From Amycolatopsis sp. WAC 01376 (lineage in GTDB: Bacteria; Actinomycetota; Actinomycetes; Mycobacteriales; Pseudonocardiaceae): a DNA stretch of 64,000 nt. Below, piece after piece: positions 51,587-59,722 of this stretch. Positions within the stretch are counted from its first letter, which is position 1, and the number at the start of each line of letters is the position of its first letter. The position numbers and the translations under genes are program-made. Location of the stretch: positions 310,001 through 374,000 of the forward strand of contig NZ_QHKL01000004.1 in NCBI RefSeq assembly GCF_003947415.1. Reading direction: 5' to 3'. The notes beneath the pieces were generated by a model. It saw nothing but the letters and a program-made list of their open reading frames with translations. It ran no database searches and was not told the DNA's origin.

Positions 51587-52051
51587 TCAGGAGCGTGCGC
51601 GGCCCCGCCGTCCCGCCAGGGTCAGCGCGATTCCGGCGGCCACCACCACGGCGCCCGCGATCACGTTGCTCAGCCAGGTCGCCGTGGTCAGCTCGGGCAT
51701 GCCCGGATACTCGAGCGGTACCAGACCACGGCCGCGCGAGATCACCCAGGGCGAAACGAGCACCCAGGCGCCGAGAACCGGAATCACCCACGCCACGGAG
51801 CGCAGACCGGCGGAGCGCGCGCAGCCGGTGGCGAACAGCGCGAGCACTATCCCGCTGATCATGTTGGTCGCCGCGATGCTGAAGGTGCCGGTGAACTGGA
51901 TGACCCACGGCGACAGGATCAAGTACACGCCGGCCAGGAGCACGAGCCCGATCGAGAACCCGGAAGAGCCGATGGCCTCGCCGGCATCCTCTCGTGCGTG
52001 CATCACTTCTTGCCCTTTGTCAGATGCGGTGGTCCGGACCGCCATACTCAT
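51587..52051 (-). CDS. SPW-repeat membrane protein
   Basis: 154 residues from ATG 52051. About four transmembrane helices include two SPW motifs (LILSPWVIQFTG and VLVSPWVISRG), diagnostic for this family of small actinobacterial membrane proteins of unknown function. The start lies 24 bases downstream of the phosphoribosyltransferase-esterase stop on the same strand, so it is probably not the lead gene. Confidence 0.88.
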   Translation of the reverse strand: MSMAVRTTASDKGQEVMHAREDAGEAIGSSGFSIGLVLLAGVYLILSPWVIQFTGTFSIAATNMISGIVLALFATGCARSAGLRSVAWVIPVLGAWVLVSPWVISRGRGLVPLEYPGMPELTTATWLSNVIAGAVVVAAGIALTLAGRRGRARS

Positions 52052-52075
52052 TCACCTCCGTGTCGGTTCTTTCTC

Positions 52076-54088
52076 TCAGACCGCGTGCGGGTAGGTTTCC
52101 GGCAACTCGCCGCTCGTCCAGCGAGCCGTGGGCTCGAGAGGTTCGAGTGCCCGGGTTTCGTCGATGTGGATGACGGCGTCGAACTGGTCCGCGACACGGC
52201 TGTGGAAGTAGTGACTCCGGCGTTCGGTCCGCGGACGGTAGATCACGCCGATCGCCCGTTCCAGCCGTGCCGGCCGCAAGGCCTCGGCTGCTCGTTTCGC
52301 GGTGCCGGAATCCGAGGTGAAGGCCAGCATGAATTCGTCTTGCCCGACCTTGTGGAACAGCCCCTCGACGCTGGCGGACAGCGAGGGCCGGACCTGTTTG
52401 CGTCGCGCGGGTGCGCCCCAGTCGTCCGCGGCGGTGACGGTGCCGGTGTGGGTGGTGAACCCGATGAGGCGGCAGTCGCCGGGGTGCCGTTCACGGACGA
52501 GCTGCCCGAGGTTGATCTCGCCACCGGCGGACATCTCGGTGGCACGGGCGTCGCCGAGATGGGAATTGTGCGCCCAGACCACGATTTTCGCCGGTTCGCC
52601 GTGCTGCTTCCCGAGATGCTCGGCGAGGGCGTCCAAGGTGTCGGCCATATGCCGGTCCCGCAGATTCCACGAGGAGATCCGGCCGCCGAACATCGAGCGG
52701 TAGTACTGCTCGGCGGCCTGCACCAGCCTGGCGTTGCGCTCGGCGTAGAACTGCTCGTCCGCCGCCACCATGCCGTCCCGGCGGGCGTGGTCGGCCGCGT
52801 GCCGCCGCAGGTCGACCAGTTGCTCGAGCACCTCCCGTTCGCACGGCTCACCGGCGCCGAACGCCGCGGCCGCACCATACTTTTCGGCCCCGCCCTCGTG
52901 ATGGTCGAAGCAGGCGTAGCGCTCGCGCGCCCGGGCCGCGGCGGCCGGATCGACGCCATCGAGGTAGGCGATCACCTCCTCGATCGATCGATGCAGGCTG
53001 TACAGATCGAGGCCGTAGAAGCCGGCCCGGTCCCGGTCTTCCCCCGCCCGGTCGTTGTGCTCCCGCAGCCAGCCGACGAAGTCCAGCACCTCGGCGTTAC
53101 GCCACATCCAGGTCGGGAACCGCGTGAAGCCGCGCAAGGCCTCCTCCGCGGTCTGGTCCTCGCCACCATGGCGCACGTAGCGGTTCACCCGGTAGGCGTC
53201 CGGCCAGTCCGCCTCGACGGCGACCGCGTGGAAACCCTTGTCCTCGATGAGCCGGCGGGTCATCGCCGCGCGGGCCGCGTAGAACTCGTGCGTGCCGTGC
53301 GACGCCTCGCCGATCAGGACCAGCCGGGCGTCACCGATCAGGTCGGACAACGCCTGATCGGACGGCACGCCGTTGTCCACCGGTATGGCGGCCGCGCGGA
53401 CGGCCGACACCGGGTCTTCCTTTCGCCGCCCTGCAGAAGGGGAAGACGAGGCGGCGCGCAGCAGGCTACGCACCTCTTCGTCGGTGGTCTGGCCGAAGTC
53501 CCGATACGAGGCGCCGACGGCGGAGAACGGTGTCGGCGTCGTCGCGCACACCATCTCGTCGACTTCCCGCCCGACCTCCGCGCAGGTCGACTTGGGTGCG
53601 GCGGGAACCGCGACCACCAGCCGCGCCGGGCCCAGTTCACGCAGCGCACGGATCGTGGCGCGCATACTGGCTCCGGTCGCCAGGCCGTCGTCGACCACGA
53701 GCACCGTTTTGCCCGCGACCTCGGTCATCGGCCTGCTCCCCCGGTACGCCTGTTCGCGGCGGGCGAGCTCGCGGCTTTCCTCCTCGGCCACCCGTTCGAT
53801 GTCCTCGGGCCCGACACCGGTGCCACGGACCACGTCGTCGTTGAGGATCATCACCCCGCCGCTGGCGATGGCCCCCATCGCCAGTTCAGGCTGTCCGGGC
53901 AGGCCGAGCTTGCGGACGCCGAACACGTCGAGCTTGGCGTTCAAGGCGGCGGCGACCTCGAAAGCGACCGGCACCCCGCCGCGAGGCAAGCCCAGGACGA
54001 CGACGTCGTCACGGTCGCGATAGTCCGTCAAGAGACCCGCCAGCACCCGGCCGGCATCCCGTCGATCACGAAACACACGCTGTGCCAT
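52076..54088 (-). CDS. Phosphoribosyltransferase-erythromycin esterase fusion (Rv2030c-like)
   Basis: 670 residues from ATG 54088 (MAQRVFRDRRDAG), with GAAGG upstream. Residues 1-~215 are a phosphoribosyltransferase-like domain with VLGLPRGGVPVAFEVA and the PRPP loop VLVVDDGLATGASM. Residues ~250-670 are an erythromycin-esterase-like domain (VLIGEASHGTHEFY; VAVEADWPDAYRVN; IVVWAHNSHLGDARA). The same two-domain order is known in Mycobacterium tuberculosis Rv2030c, a dormancy-regulon gene of unknown activity. Catalytic His/Glu positions look intact, but the natural substrate is not known. It is followed by an SPW protein gene. Confidence 0.9.
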   Translation of the reverse strand: MAQRVFRDRRDAGRVLAGLLTDYRDRDDVVVLGLPRGGVPVAFEVAAALNAKLDVFGVRKLGLPGQPELAMGAIASGGVMILNDDVVRGTGVGPEDIERVAEEESRELARREQAYRGSRPMTEVAGKTVLVVDDGLATGASMRATIRALRELGPARLVVAVPAAPKSTCAEVGREVDEMVCATTPTPFSAVGASYRDFGQTTDEEVRSLLRAASSSPSAGRRKEDPVSAVRAAAIPVDNGVPSDQALSDLIGDARLVLIGEASHGTHEFYAARAAMTRRLIEDKGFHAVAVEADWPDAYRVNRYVRHGGEDQTAEEALRGFTRFPTWMWRNAEVLDFVGWLREHNDRAGEDRDRAGFYGLDLYSLHRSIEEVIAYLDGVDPAAAARARERYACFDHHEGGAEKYGAAAAFGAGEPCEREVLEQLVDLRRHAADHARRDGMVAADEQFYAERNARLVQAAEQYYRSMFGGRISSWNLRDRHMADTLDALAEHLGKQHGEPAKIVVWAHNSHLGDARATEMSAGGEINLGQLVRERHPGDCRLIGFTTHTGTVTAADDWGAPARRKQVRPSLSASVEGLFHKVGQDEFMLAFTSDSGTAKRAAEALRPARLERAIGVIYRPRTERRSHYFHSRVADQFDAVIHIDETRALEPLEPTARWTSGELPETYPHAV

Positions 54089-54161
54089 GGCCTTCGGATA
54101 GCCCGGCCCGAACCGGCCCAAACCCGCCGGATTCAGCCGGTGTCGTGCCTGATCGGCCCGG

Positions 54162-54599
54162 TCATCGTGCGTGCGGTGAGAGGCCCGCGTACGCGGCCAG
54201 ACGGAGGGCGAGCCCGTCTTCCGCCTCGGCCGCCCCGAGCGGCGGTGGCTCGAGCAGCGCCGTGGCCTCGTCCGAGTACATGCTCTCCGCGAAGGTGGCG
54301 ACCGCCCGTGGTGACGGCAGCAGTTCGAGACCCTGGTAGCCGACGACGATCAGGTCTTCGCCGCTGCTGGTCTCCACGGCGAAGGCCCACCCGTGCCCTT
54401 CGTCCCAGAGCAAAGCGACGTCGCGGTCCGGTCTGCTCGGCAGTCTTCGCTCAAGCGCGATGTACGCGCTCGCGATCGGTTCTAGCTGCACGCAACAGGC
54501 GTCTCCGTGCAACCCCAGCGCCTCGATCACCAGGCTCACATACCGGTGCAGCCCCTTCAGGATCACGTCGTCGAATTGCGGTTCCATGCCGATCGCCAC
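54162..54599 (-). CDS. DUF6292-like hypothetical protein
   Basis: 145 residues from GTG 54599; ATG 54587 or starts further upstream in the same frame are possible. The core reads KGLHRYVSLVIEALGLHGDA, SAYIALERRLPSRPDRDVAL and HGWAFAVETSSGEDLIVVGY, as in the actinobacterial DUF6292 family. These are soluble proteins often near XRE or ATP-binding regulators; no activity is known. The frame upstream crosses one copy of a 21 bp repeat (54723-54743). Confidence 0.7.
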   Translation of the reverse strand: MAIGMEPQFDDVILKGLHRYVSLVIEALGLHGDACCVQLEPIASAYIALERRLPSRPDRDVALLWDEGHGWAFAVETSSGEDLIVVGYQGLELLPSPRAVATFAESMYSDEATALLEPPPLGAAEAEDGLALRLAAYAGLSPHAR

Positions 54600-54722
54600 C
54601 TCGTGCTCGTCCTCGCCGGCACTGCGGCGCCGGCTGCTCGACGCGGCAATGAGGTTCACTCCGCCACGCGGAGGGTTCCACCCGTGCCCGGGGCGAAACG
54701 CGGATCGCGAGAAGGCCGGCTC

Positions 54723-54952
54723 ATCCGGCTGGTGGGGGCCGGCCTTCCGTCTTTTGTGGATCCTCACTCCCGGCCGAGCACGATCGTCGGCTCGAGGTCG
54801 AAGGCCGGTTCGTCCAAGGCGTCGGACTCGCCGCGGGGTTCCGGCACGATCAGCCGTTCGACCGGCGACTGAGGATCGACCGTCTTCTCTTCGTAGGCGT
54901 GCGTCATGGTTCTCAACTCCGTTTGGGCCATATCCGGCTGGTGGGGGCCGGC
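54723..54952. repeat. Pair of 21 bp direct repeats flanking a tiny gene
   Basis: ATCCGGCTGGTGGGGGCCGG-C occurs at 54723-54743 and again at 54932-54952, identical and in the same orientation. On the minus strand, one copy precedes the 47-residue gene and the other precedes the DUF6292-like gene. Each contains a short GCCGG/CCGGC inverted repeat. They could be regulatory hairpins or the scar of a duplication or insertion. Confidence 0.75.
54764..54907 (-). CDS. Small acidic peptide, 47 residues
   Basis: ATG 54907 to TGA 54764-54766, with CGGAG nine bases upstream. It begins MTHAYEEKTVDPQSPVERLI, ends DEPAFDLEPTIVLGRE, and is strongly acidic. No signal peptide and only three basic residues outside the N-terminal half. 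Size, acidity and a C-terminal LEPTIVLG segment recall leader or precursor peptides, but no maturation enzyme is adjacent, so that is speculation. It is flanked by direct repeats and lies between the VOC and DUF6292 genes on the same strand. Confidence 0.55.
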   Translation of the reverse strand: MTHAYEEKTVDPQSPVERLIVPEPRGESDALDEPAFDLEPTIVLGRE

Positions 54953-54980
54953 AGGAGCCGATTACCCGGTGCTCCGGAGA

Positions 54981-55352
54981 TCAATCATCCGCCGGCGACG
55001 GCCGGTAGTTCGGGTTCTCCCAGACGAAGGTGACCTTGTTCCCCGCCGGATCGGCGGCCTCCGTCAGCTTGATGAAGTCGTAGTCCTGGATCGGGCCGCA
55101 CTCCACGCCCTGGGCGGCGAGGGAGCCGACGGTGTCGTCGATGTCCTCGACGACGATGACCACGGCGCTCTTACCCGCGGCCTCCGGCGCGTGGGCGACC
55201 TGGATCCCCGCGTTTCCGGCGATCAGCCATTCCGCGACGCCTTCCATGGGCTCGGCGTCGGGCCGCCGCCCGATCCACCGCTCGTACCACGCGACCGCGG
55301 CGGAATGGTCCGAGACCGGCAAGACAGCGTAAACATCCTTGAACTTCGGCAC
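54981..55352 (-). CDS. VOC family protein
   Basis: 123 residues from GTG 55352, chosen because AAAGGA lies nine bases upstream; the open frame continues to 56087 only as a shadow of the next gene. VOC motifs are YAVLPVSDHSAAVAWYERWIGR at the start and LTEAADPAGNKVTFVWENP at the end, with IQVAHAPEAAG between them. It lies 14 bases downstream of a membrane protein gene, suggesting one operon. Substrate unknown. Confidence 0.87.
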   Translation of the reverse strand: MPKFKDVYAVLPVSDHSAAVAWYERWIGRRPDAEPMEGVAEWLIAGNAGIQVAHAPEAAGKSAVVIVVEDIDDTVGSLAAQGVECGPIQDYDFIKLTEAADPAGNKVTFVWENPNYRPSPADD

Positions 55353-55366
55353 GGGCAGTTGTCCTT

Positions 55367-56116
55367 TCACCGTGAAATGGTCTCGATTCGCTTTCCCCGG
55401 CCAACGGCAACCGCGCCCACGACGACCATGCCCGTCATTCCCGCCAGTTGGAGCACGTCGAGGGCGAACGCCGAGCCGTCGGCCGGTGCGCTCAGCCTGC
55501 CACCGAGTCCGGCGTAACTGAAGGAGGCCTCCAGGAAAACCGCGGACATCACCGCACTGAGCAGGATCATCGAACGGCCGGGCACGACCGCGACCAGTAT
55601 CGGCAGCGCCAGGAACAACGAAGGACCCGGGCGGCTCAGATCGAAGTCCTGCGTGGCGCCGAGCCCGATCTCCACGGCCGCCAGCGCGGCCACGGCGGTG
55701 ATCACGAGCGGGCGGTGCGGATTCCGGGGACTCAGCGGCGGAATCTGTCGTTCGGTCGCCGTCGCCCGGTTGATCACCAACGTGATCACGCCTGCCAGCG
55801 CCGAAATCGCCAGTCCGGCGACCATCACCCAGTTTCCCGCCGCCAGCAGTGTGTTCGGCGAGGAGAGCAGACGGCCGAGCATTTCGCCGGTACCCAGGAA
55901 TATCCACGCCGTCAGGGCGATCGCGGCCAGTGGCGACCAGAACGCCCGGCGGTCCAGCCACAGGATGACCAGCGCCCCGGCGATGTAACCGAGTCCCGCA
56001 GGGACGACCTTCACGAATTCGGGGGCCGCGATCCATTGCAGGATCGTGCCCAGTGCGGCGACGGCCTGGCCGCCGATAGTGGCCCACATCGCGGGCCGCA
56101 CCACTTTTTCGGTCAT
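55367..56116 (-). CDS. Multi-pass membrane protein of unknown function
   Basis: 249 residues from ATG 56116. About seven hydrophobic segments are visible (e.g. ATIGGQAVAALGTILQWIA, GLGYIAGALVILWLD, SPLAAIALTAWIFLGTG, WVMVAGLAISALAGVITLVI, LVITAVAALAAVEIGLG, LFLALPILVAVVPG, MTGMVVVGAVAVG). No transporter or enzyme signature was seen. It is transcribed just ahead of the VOC gene with a 14-base gap and 59 bases after the LLM oxidoreductase stop. Confidence 0.78.
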   Translation of the reverse strand: MTEKVVRPAMWATIGGQAVAALGTILQWIAAPEFVKVVPAGLGYIAGALVILWLDRRAFWSPLAAIALTAWIFLGTGEMLGRLLSSPNTLLAAGNWVMVAGLAISALAGVITLVINRATATERQIPPLSPRNPHRPLVITAVAALAAVEIGLGATQDFDLSRPGPSLFLALPILVAVVPGRSMILLSAVMSAVFLEASFSYAGLGGRLSAPADGSAFALDVLQLAGMTGMVVVGAVAVGRGKRIETISR

Positions 56117-56175
56117 ATCCGCGAGTCTGGTGACGGGGGATCAGCCGCGCGTCGGGCCCGGAGCGGCTTTCCCGC

Positions 56176-57354
56176 CTACCGCATTCGACGTAGCTCAGGG
56201 ATCAGCTCACCGATCAGGCGGATGCTCTTCAGCACTTTTTCGTGCGGGATACCGCCGATCTGCTGCAGGCACATCATCCGGTCGATGCCCAGTTCCGCGT
56301 AGGCCCGCAGTTTCTTGCGGCAGGTCTCGGGGCTGCCCACGATCAGCGAGTCCTGGGCGCTCAGCACGGTGAAGATCTCGTCGTCCGGCACGTTTTCGCC
56401 TTGCAGGATCCGGGCGATCAGGAGATTCGCCTCGGTCGGGGCGTTCTTCGCCTCGCCGCGCAGGAAGTCGCCGGTGAGGCCGCCGCCGCCGGGCGCGGCG
56501 ACGATCTCCTCCTGCCGGGCGTTCAGGCGCACGAATTCGCTCGCCGCCTCGAAGAAGTTCAGCGCCGTCACCGTGTACCAGGCCGCGGCCGCGGCGGCGC
56601 CGTTGCTCATCGCCTCCTCGTCGGTGTCGGCGCAGTGGACGAAGGTGAAGAACCCGACCTGGTCGTTGACGAAAGCCCCGACCGGATCGGTGCAGCGCTC
56701 GGCCGCGTCGCGGTAGAGCTTGATCAGCCGTCCCGCACGCTCCAGCGACTCCCACATCGTCGTGCCGAGGACACCGACGCCACGGCGGCCCGCCTCTTCG
56801 AAGGACGCCGGACTCGCCGCCGCCTGCCAGAGCGGCGGATGCGGTTTTTGGAGCGGTTTCGGCGAAATCGACACGTCGTCGACGCGATAAGCGTCGTTTT
56901 CGCAGGAAAAGCGTTCGGAAGTCCACATGCGCGGGATCATTTCGAAAGCCTGCCGTGTCTGGGCGCGGGCCTCGTCCGGTTCGATGCCGAACAATCGCCA
57001 TTCGGGAATCGTCGACCGGGTCAGCCCGAGTTCGACCCGGCCTCCGCTGAGATGGTCGAGCGTCGCGGCGCGTTCGGCGACGCGGATCGGATGGTTGAAC
57101 CGGCCGGGCGCGAGTACCGCGGAATGGCCGAGCCGGATCCGGGTGGTGCGCTGCGAAAGCGCGGCCAGCATCAGCTCGGGCGCGGACGAAAGGCTGAACT
57201 CCCCCGCCCCGTGGTGTTCGACCTGCCACCAGCAGTCGTAGCCCAGTTCGTCGGCGAGGACGGCCTGTTCGATCGCCTGGGAGAACCTGAGCCCTTCGTG
57301 CCCCTCCGGCCACGGCCGCGGGTTCTGGATCTCGTTGAACAGATCGATCTTCAT
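56176..57354 (-). CDS. LLM-class flavin-dependent oxidoreductase
   Basis: 392 residues from ATG 57354 (MKIDLFNEIQNPRPW). The luciferase-like TIM barrel is marked by ADELGYDCWWQVEHH, TTRIRLGHSAVLAPGRFNHPIRVAERAATLDHLSGGRVELGLTRS in pieces (residues ~69-115), WQAAASPASFEEAGRRGVGVL and VGSPETCRKKLRAYAELGIDRMM. It uses reduced F420 or FMN to oxidise an unknown substrate. Length is normal for the family. It may head the operon with the membrane protein and VOC genes. Confidence 0.9.
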   Translation of the reverse strand: MKIDLFNEIQNPRPWPEGHEGLRFSQAIEQAVLADELGYDCWWQVEHHGAGEFSLSSAPELMLAALSQRTTRIRLGHSAVLAPGRFNHPIRVAERAATLDHLSGGRVELGLTRSTIPEWRLFGIEPDEARAQTRQAFEMIPRMWTSERFSCENDAYRVDDVSISPKPLQKPHPPLWQAAASPASFEEAGRRGVGVLGTTMWESLERAGRLIKLYRDAAERCTDPVGAFVNDQVGFFTFVHCADTDEEAMSNGAAAAAAWYTVTALNFFEAASEFVRLNARQEEIVAAPGGGGLTGDFLRGEAKNAPTEANLLIARILQGENVPDDEIFTVLSAQDSLIVGSPETCRKKLRAYAELGIDRMMCLQQIGGIPHEKVLKSIRLIGELIPELRRMR

Positions 57355-57782
57355 CCATGGCCTCCGTCTGCCTCAGCTCACCGAGAGATCAGTCAGCGGG
57401 TGCGCGCGCCGCGTTACAGAAGTCGCACGTTCGGCGCAACGCGGCCGGAACGGCGCGGAGCCGACCGAGATCCGTTCGTCACCGATACGGGCAAACGGGT
57501 TCGGCCGCGCACAATCAGGTGACGAACACCGAAGGCACACTTTCCCGAATGCCGCGTCCCGTCGCGGATTGTCGCGATTCGGCCAGCACATCGGGGACGG
57601 TAAATCGCGCATGATCCACTCACAAGAGTGAGCAGCACCCGGCAATGGCGCGTTCCTTTGCGCCGGAAAGGGGAATTGTGAGCACTACTCAAATGGCGGC
57701 ATTCGACGACGCGGCCTTGTCGTAACGTCGATTCCCATCCACACCACCACGTACCGAATTCCGCGATCCCATGGAGGTTTTC
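57355..57782. other. Intergenic region between LLM oxidoreductase and S1 protease
   Basis: 428 bases holding the divergent promoters. Only short shadow frames are present. GGAGG at 57774-57778 is the ribosome site that fixes the protease start at GTG 57783 rather than ATG 57771. No repeat of the hairpin families was seen here. Confidence 0.5.
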
Positions 57783-58877
57783 GTGATCCGACGTCCTCTG
57801 CGCACCATGACCGTCCTGATCGGCGCCGCGGCAGCCGTCACCGCGTTCACGTCCCCGGCTTCGGCGGCGACCTCGGTGCTGAGCGAAGCGGCGGGCCCGG
57901 CCGCATTGGCCGCCGCGCAACAGAAACTCGGCACCTCGCTCGGCGCCGCCTTCGCCGGCTCCTGGCTGGACACCACGACCGGCGAACTGGTCGTCGGCAC
58001 CACCGACGCGAGCCGGTCGGCCGGGATCCGCGCCGCGGGCGCGATCCCGAAGGTACTCCGGCACAGCGCCGCCGAACTGAAGAAGATCCAGTCCACATTG
58101 GACGACAGAACCCGTGGCGTGCCCGATTCGGTCGCCGGCTGGTACGTCGACGCACCCAAGAACGAGGTCGTGGTCAGCGTCGTGGGCGGCGATCCCACAG
58201 GCCGGGCATGGGCCGCGTCCGCCGGCGTGCCGGTGCGGGTGGACCAGGTGAAGAGCGCGCCGAGGCCGTTGTGGAGCGTGATCGGCGGGCAGGGTCTCTA
58301 CTTCAGCGGTGGTGCCTGCTCGGTCGGATTCAACGCCTACGACGACGATGACCATTACGTGATCACCGCGGGCCACTGCACCGAACTCGGTGGCACCGTA
58401 CGCGGTGTCGACGGCACGATCGGCAGGGTCGAGCGGTCGTCCTTCCCCGGCAACGATTACGGCACGGTCAAGGTGACCCACTCCGACGTCTCGACACCGC
58501 CCCGGGTCGACCGCTATGAAGACGGATCCGACGTGCGGATCGAGGGTGCCGACGTGGTCGGCGTGGGCGGCAGGGTCTGCCGGTCCGGGATCACCACCCA
58601 CTGGCACTGCGGACGGGTCGAAGCGCTGGACCAGACGGTGAACTACGGCGACGGGAACATCGTGCGAGGTCTCACCCAGACCAACGCCTGCGCCGAACCC
58701 GGCGACTCCGGCGGCTCGTTCGTCAGCCGTCCGTCCTCGGGTTCCGGCACGAAACTGGTGCAGGCCCAGGGCATGACCTCTGGCGGTTCCGGGAACTGCG
58801 ACGTGGGCGGCACCACGTTCTTCCAGCCCGTCAAGGAGGTGCTCAACCGCTACGACCTGACGCTCGAAAAGGACTGA
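57783..58877 (+). CDS. Secreted S1 (streptogrisin/alpha-lytic type) serine protease
   Basis: 364 residues from GTG 57783, with GGAGG five bases upstream. The signal peptide is ~1-28 (...AFTSPASAAT). The propeptide is ~29-165, with an alpha-lytic-protease prodomain pattern (SWLDTTTGELVVGTTDA; NEVVVSVVGGD). The mature domain has catalytic H198 (VITAGHCT), D225 (GNDYGTVKV) and S309 (PGDSGGSF). Paired Cys at CSVGFNA/GHC, CRSG/HWHC and NAC/GNC give the usual three disulphides. There is no C-terminal carbohydrate-binding domain. It is an extracellular protease that matures by self-cleavage; all catalytic residues are present. Confidence 0.93.
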   Translation: MIRRPLRTMTVLIGAAAAVTAFTSPASAATSVLSEAAGPAALAAAQQKLGTSLGAAFAGSWLDTTTGELVVGTTDASRSAGIRAAGAIPKVLRHSAAELKKIQSTLDDRTRGVPDSVAGWYVDAPKNEVVVSVVGGDPTGRAWAASAGVPVRVDQVKSAPRPLWSVIGGQGLYFSGGACSVGFNAYDDDDHYVITAGHCTELGGTVRGVDGTIGRVERSSFPGNDYGTVKVTHSDVSTPPRVDRYEDGSDVRIEGADVVGVGGRVCRSGITTHWHCGRVEALDQTVNYGDGNIVRGLTQTNACAEPGDSGGSFVSRPSSGSGTKLVQAQGMTSGGSGNCDVGGTTFFQPVKEVLNRYDLTLEKD

Positions 58878-59264
58878 TCAGCCAAGGGAAGGGGCGGCCG
58901 GCTCACCGGCCGCCCCTTTGACCTGTTCGGCGAGTTCACTCACCTCGACGACCAGCGCCTCGATCTCGGCCCAGCGGCGGCGGACCCGCTCGTGATCGGC
59001 GACCAGCGTGCCGGAAACCATGCCCAGGAACAGATTCGCGTCCGTCCCGACTTCCGCGAGCCGCAGGAAAGGCCGCCGGTCGTCCTCGGTTCCCGCCCCG
59101 TGCGCCGCCGCCCATTCACGGGCACGCATCCCGGCTTCGTGGCAGGCGTCGACGAGGAGGGTCCGGATCTCCTCCGGCCGGTTCCCCGGCCTCGCGGGAG
59201 GTTTCCCCATCAGCGGGAAGATGTTCCAAGCCACCGAGAGCAGGCAGTCGGCTACCTCGTCCAT
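58878..59264 (-). CDS. Hypothetical helical protein
   Basis: 128 residues from ATG 59264; in-frame GTG codons at 59273 and 59279 are alternatives. It is mostly helical, with SVAWNIFPLMGKPPARPG, a central RTLLVDACHEAGMRAREWAAA, and a C-terminal coiled coil (DHERVRRRWAEIEALVVEVSELAEQV). No family recognised. Its stop codon abuts the S1 protease stop, and the hairpin terminator for the protease lies inside its last ~14 codons. Confidence 0.65.
   Translation of the reverse strand: MDEVADCLLSVAWNIFPLMGKPPARPGNRPEEIRTLLVDACHEAGMRAREWAAAHGAGTEDDRRPFLRLAEVGTDANLFLGMVSGTLVADHERVRRRWAEIEALVVEVSELAEQVKGAAGEPAAPSLG
58889..58918. terminator. Bidirectional hairpin terminator
   Basis: A perfect 13 bp stem, AAGGGGCGGCCGG (58889-58901) and its complement (58906-58918), with loop CTCA. 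On the plus strand it begins 11 bases after the S1 protease stop and ends in CCCCTTTG. It is inside the 3' coding end of the convergent hypothetical gene. Confidence 0.8.
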
Positions 59265-59384
59265 CGACTCCACGTCCACCGGGCGAGTGTTCCGGCCCGC
59301 GCGTCCTGCCAGGCGCAATGACTCGCGGGAACGGCAGGGTCGACCCGATCGGGTGGGACTCACAGGCCGGGCTTCTTGGCCTGC

Positions 59385-59443
59385 CAGTACATGAAGGACC
59401 CCTTCCTGTACCTAGGCGCAAGGAAGGAGTCCTTCATGTACTG
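59385..59443. repeat. TGAAGG-type hairpin repeat, intact copy
   Basis: The arms at 59385-59407 and 59421-59443 are complementary at 22 of 23 positions (CAGTACATGAAGGACCCCTT...). The loop GTACCTAGGCGCA contains a single CTAG. It is the uninterrupted version of the hairpin split at 3755-4246 and so defines that element's insertion site. Confidence 0.85.
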
Positions 59444-59622
59444 GGGAAGGGGGCCTTCACGCGCCGCCGGTGTGACTGCTGATGCAGGTGAGGCGACCGT
59501 GGCGGTTGCCCGGTCCGTGAAGGCCTCTTTGCCTACTCTGAGGGTAGTGAAGGAGGCTTTCGCTACCGTCGGATGTGGTCCCTGGTGACAGTGGGACGGT
59601 TGTGGCCTCGGTGGCTGGTCGT

Positions 59623-59653
59623 GAGGTACATGAAGGGGGCCTTCATGTACCTC
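59623..59653. terminator. Short perfect hairpin of the TGAAGG family
   Basis: GAGGTACATGAAGG (59623-59636), loop GGG, and the exact complement (59640-59653). It lies 70 bases downstream of the VanZ/RDD stop on the minus strand and could terminate that transcript. Confidence 0.75.
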
Positions 59654-59722
59654 CGCAAGGCGAGGGCGGTGTCGCGTCACCCAGCCCGCCGTCTCGCCCG
59701 AGACGACACGTTTGCTTACCCC

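Larger units (their letters stand above)
59265..59722. other. Intergenic region rich in palindromic repeats
   Basis: About 460 bases with no credible gene. It contains the hairpins at 59385-59443 and 59623-59653. A related imperfect inverted repeat (GTGAAGGCC...GGTAGTGAAGGAGGC) lies at about 59517-59570. Open frames here on both strands are created by the repeats themselves. Confidence 0.7.

Noticed and set aside
59360..59680. Frames containing YMKDSF and KGSFMYW-like peptides in the repeat region
   Set aside because: These are translations of the hairpin repeats; similar peptides arise wherever the hairpin occurs, so they are likely annotation artefacts.
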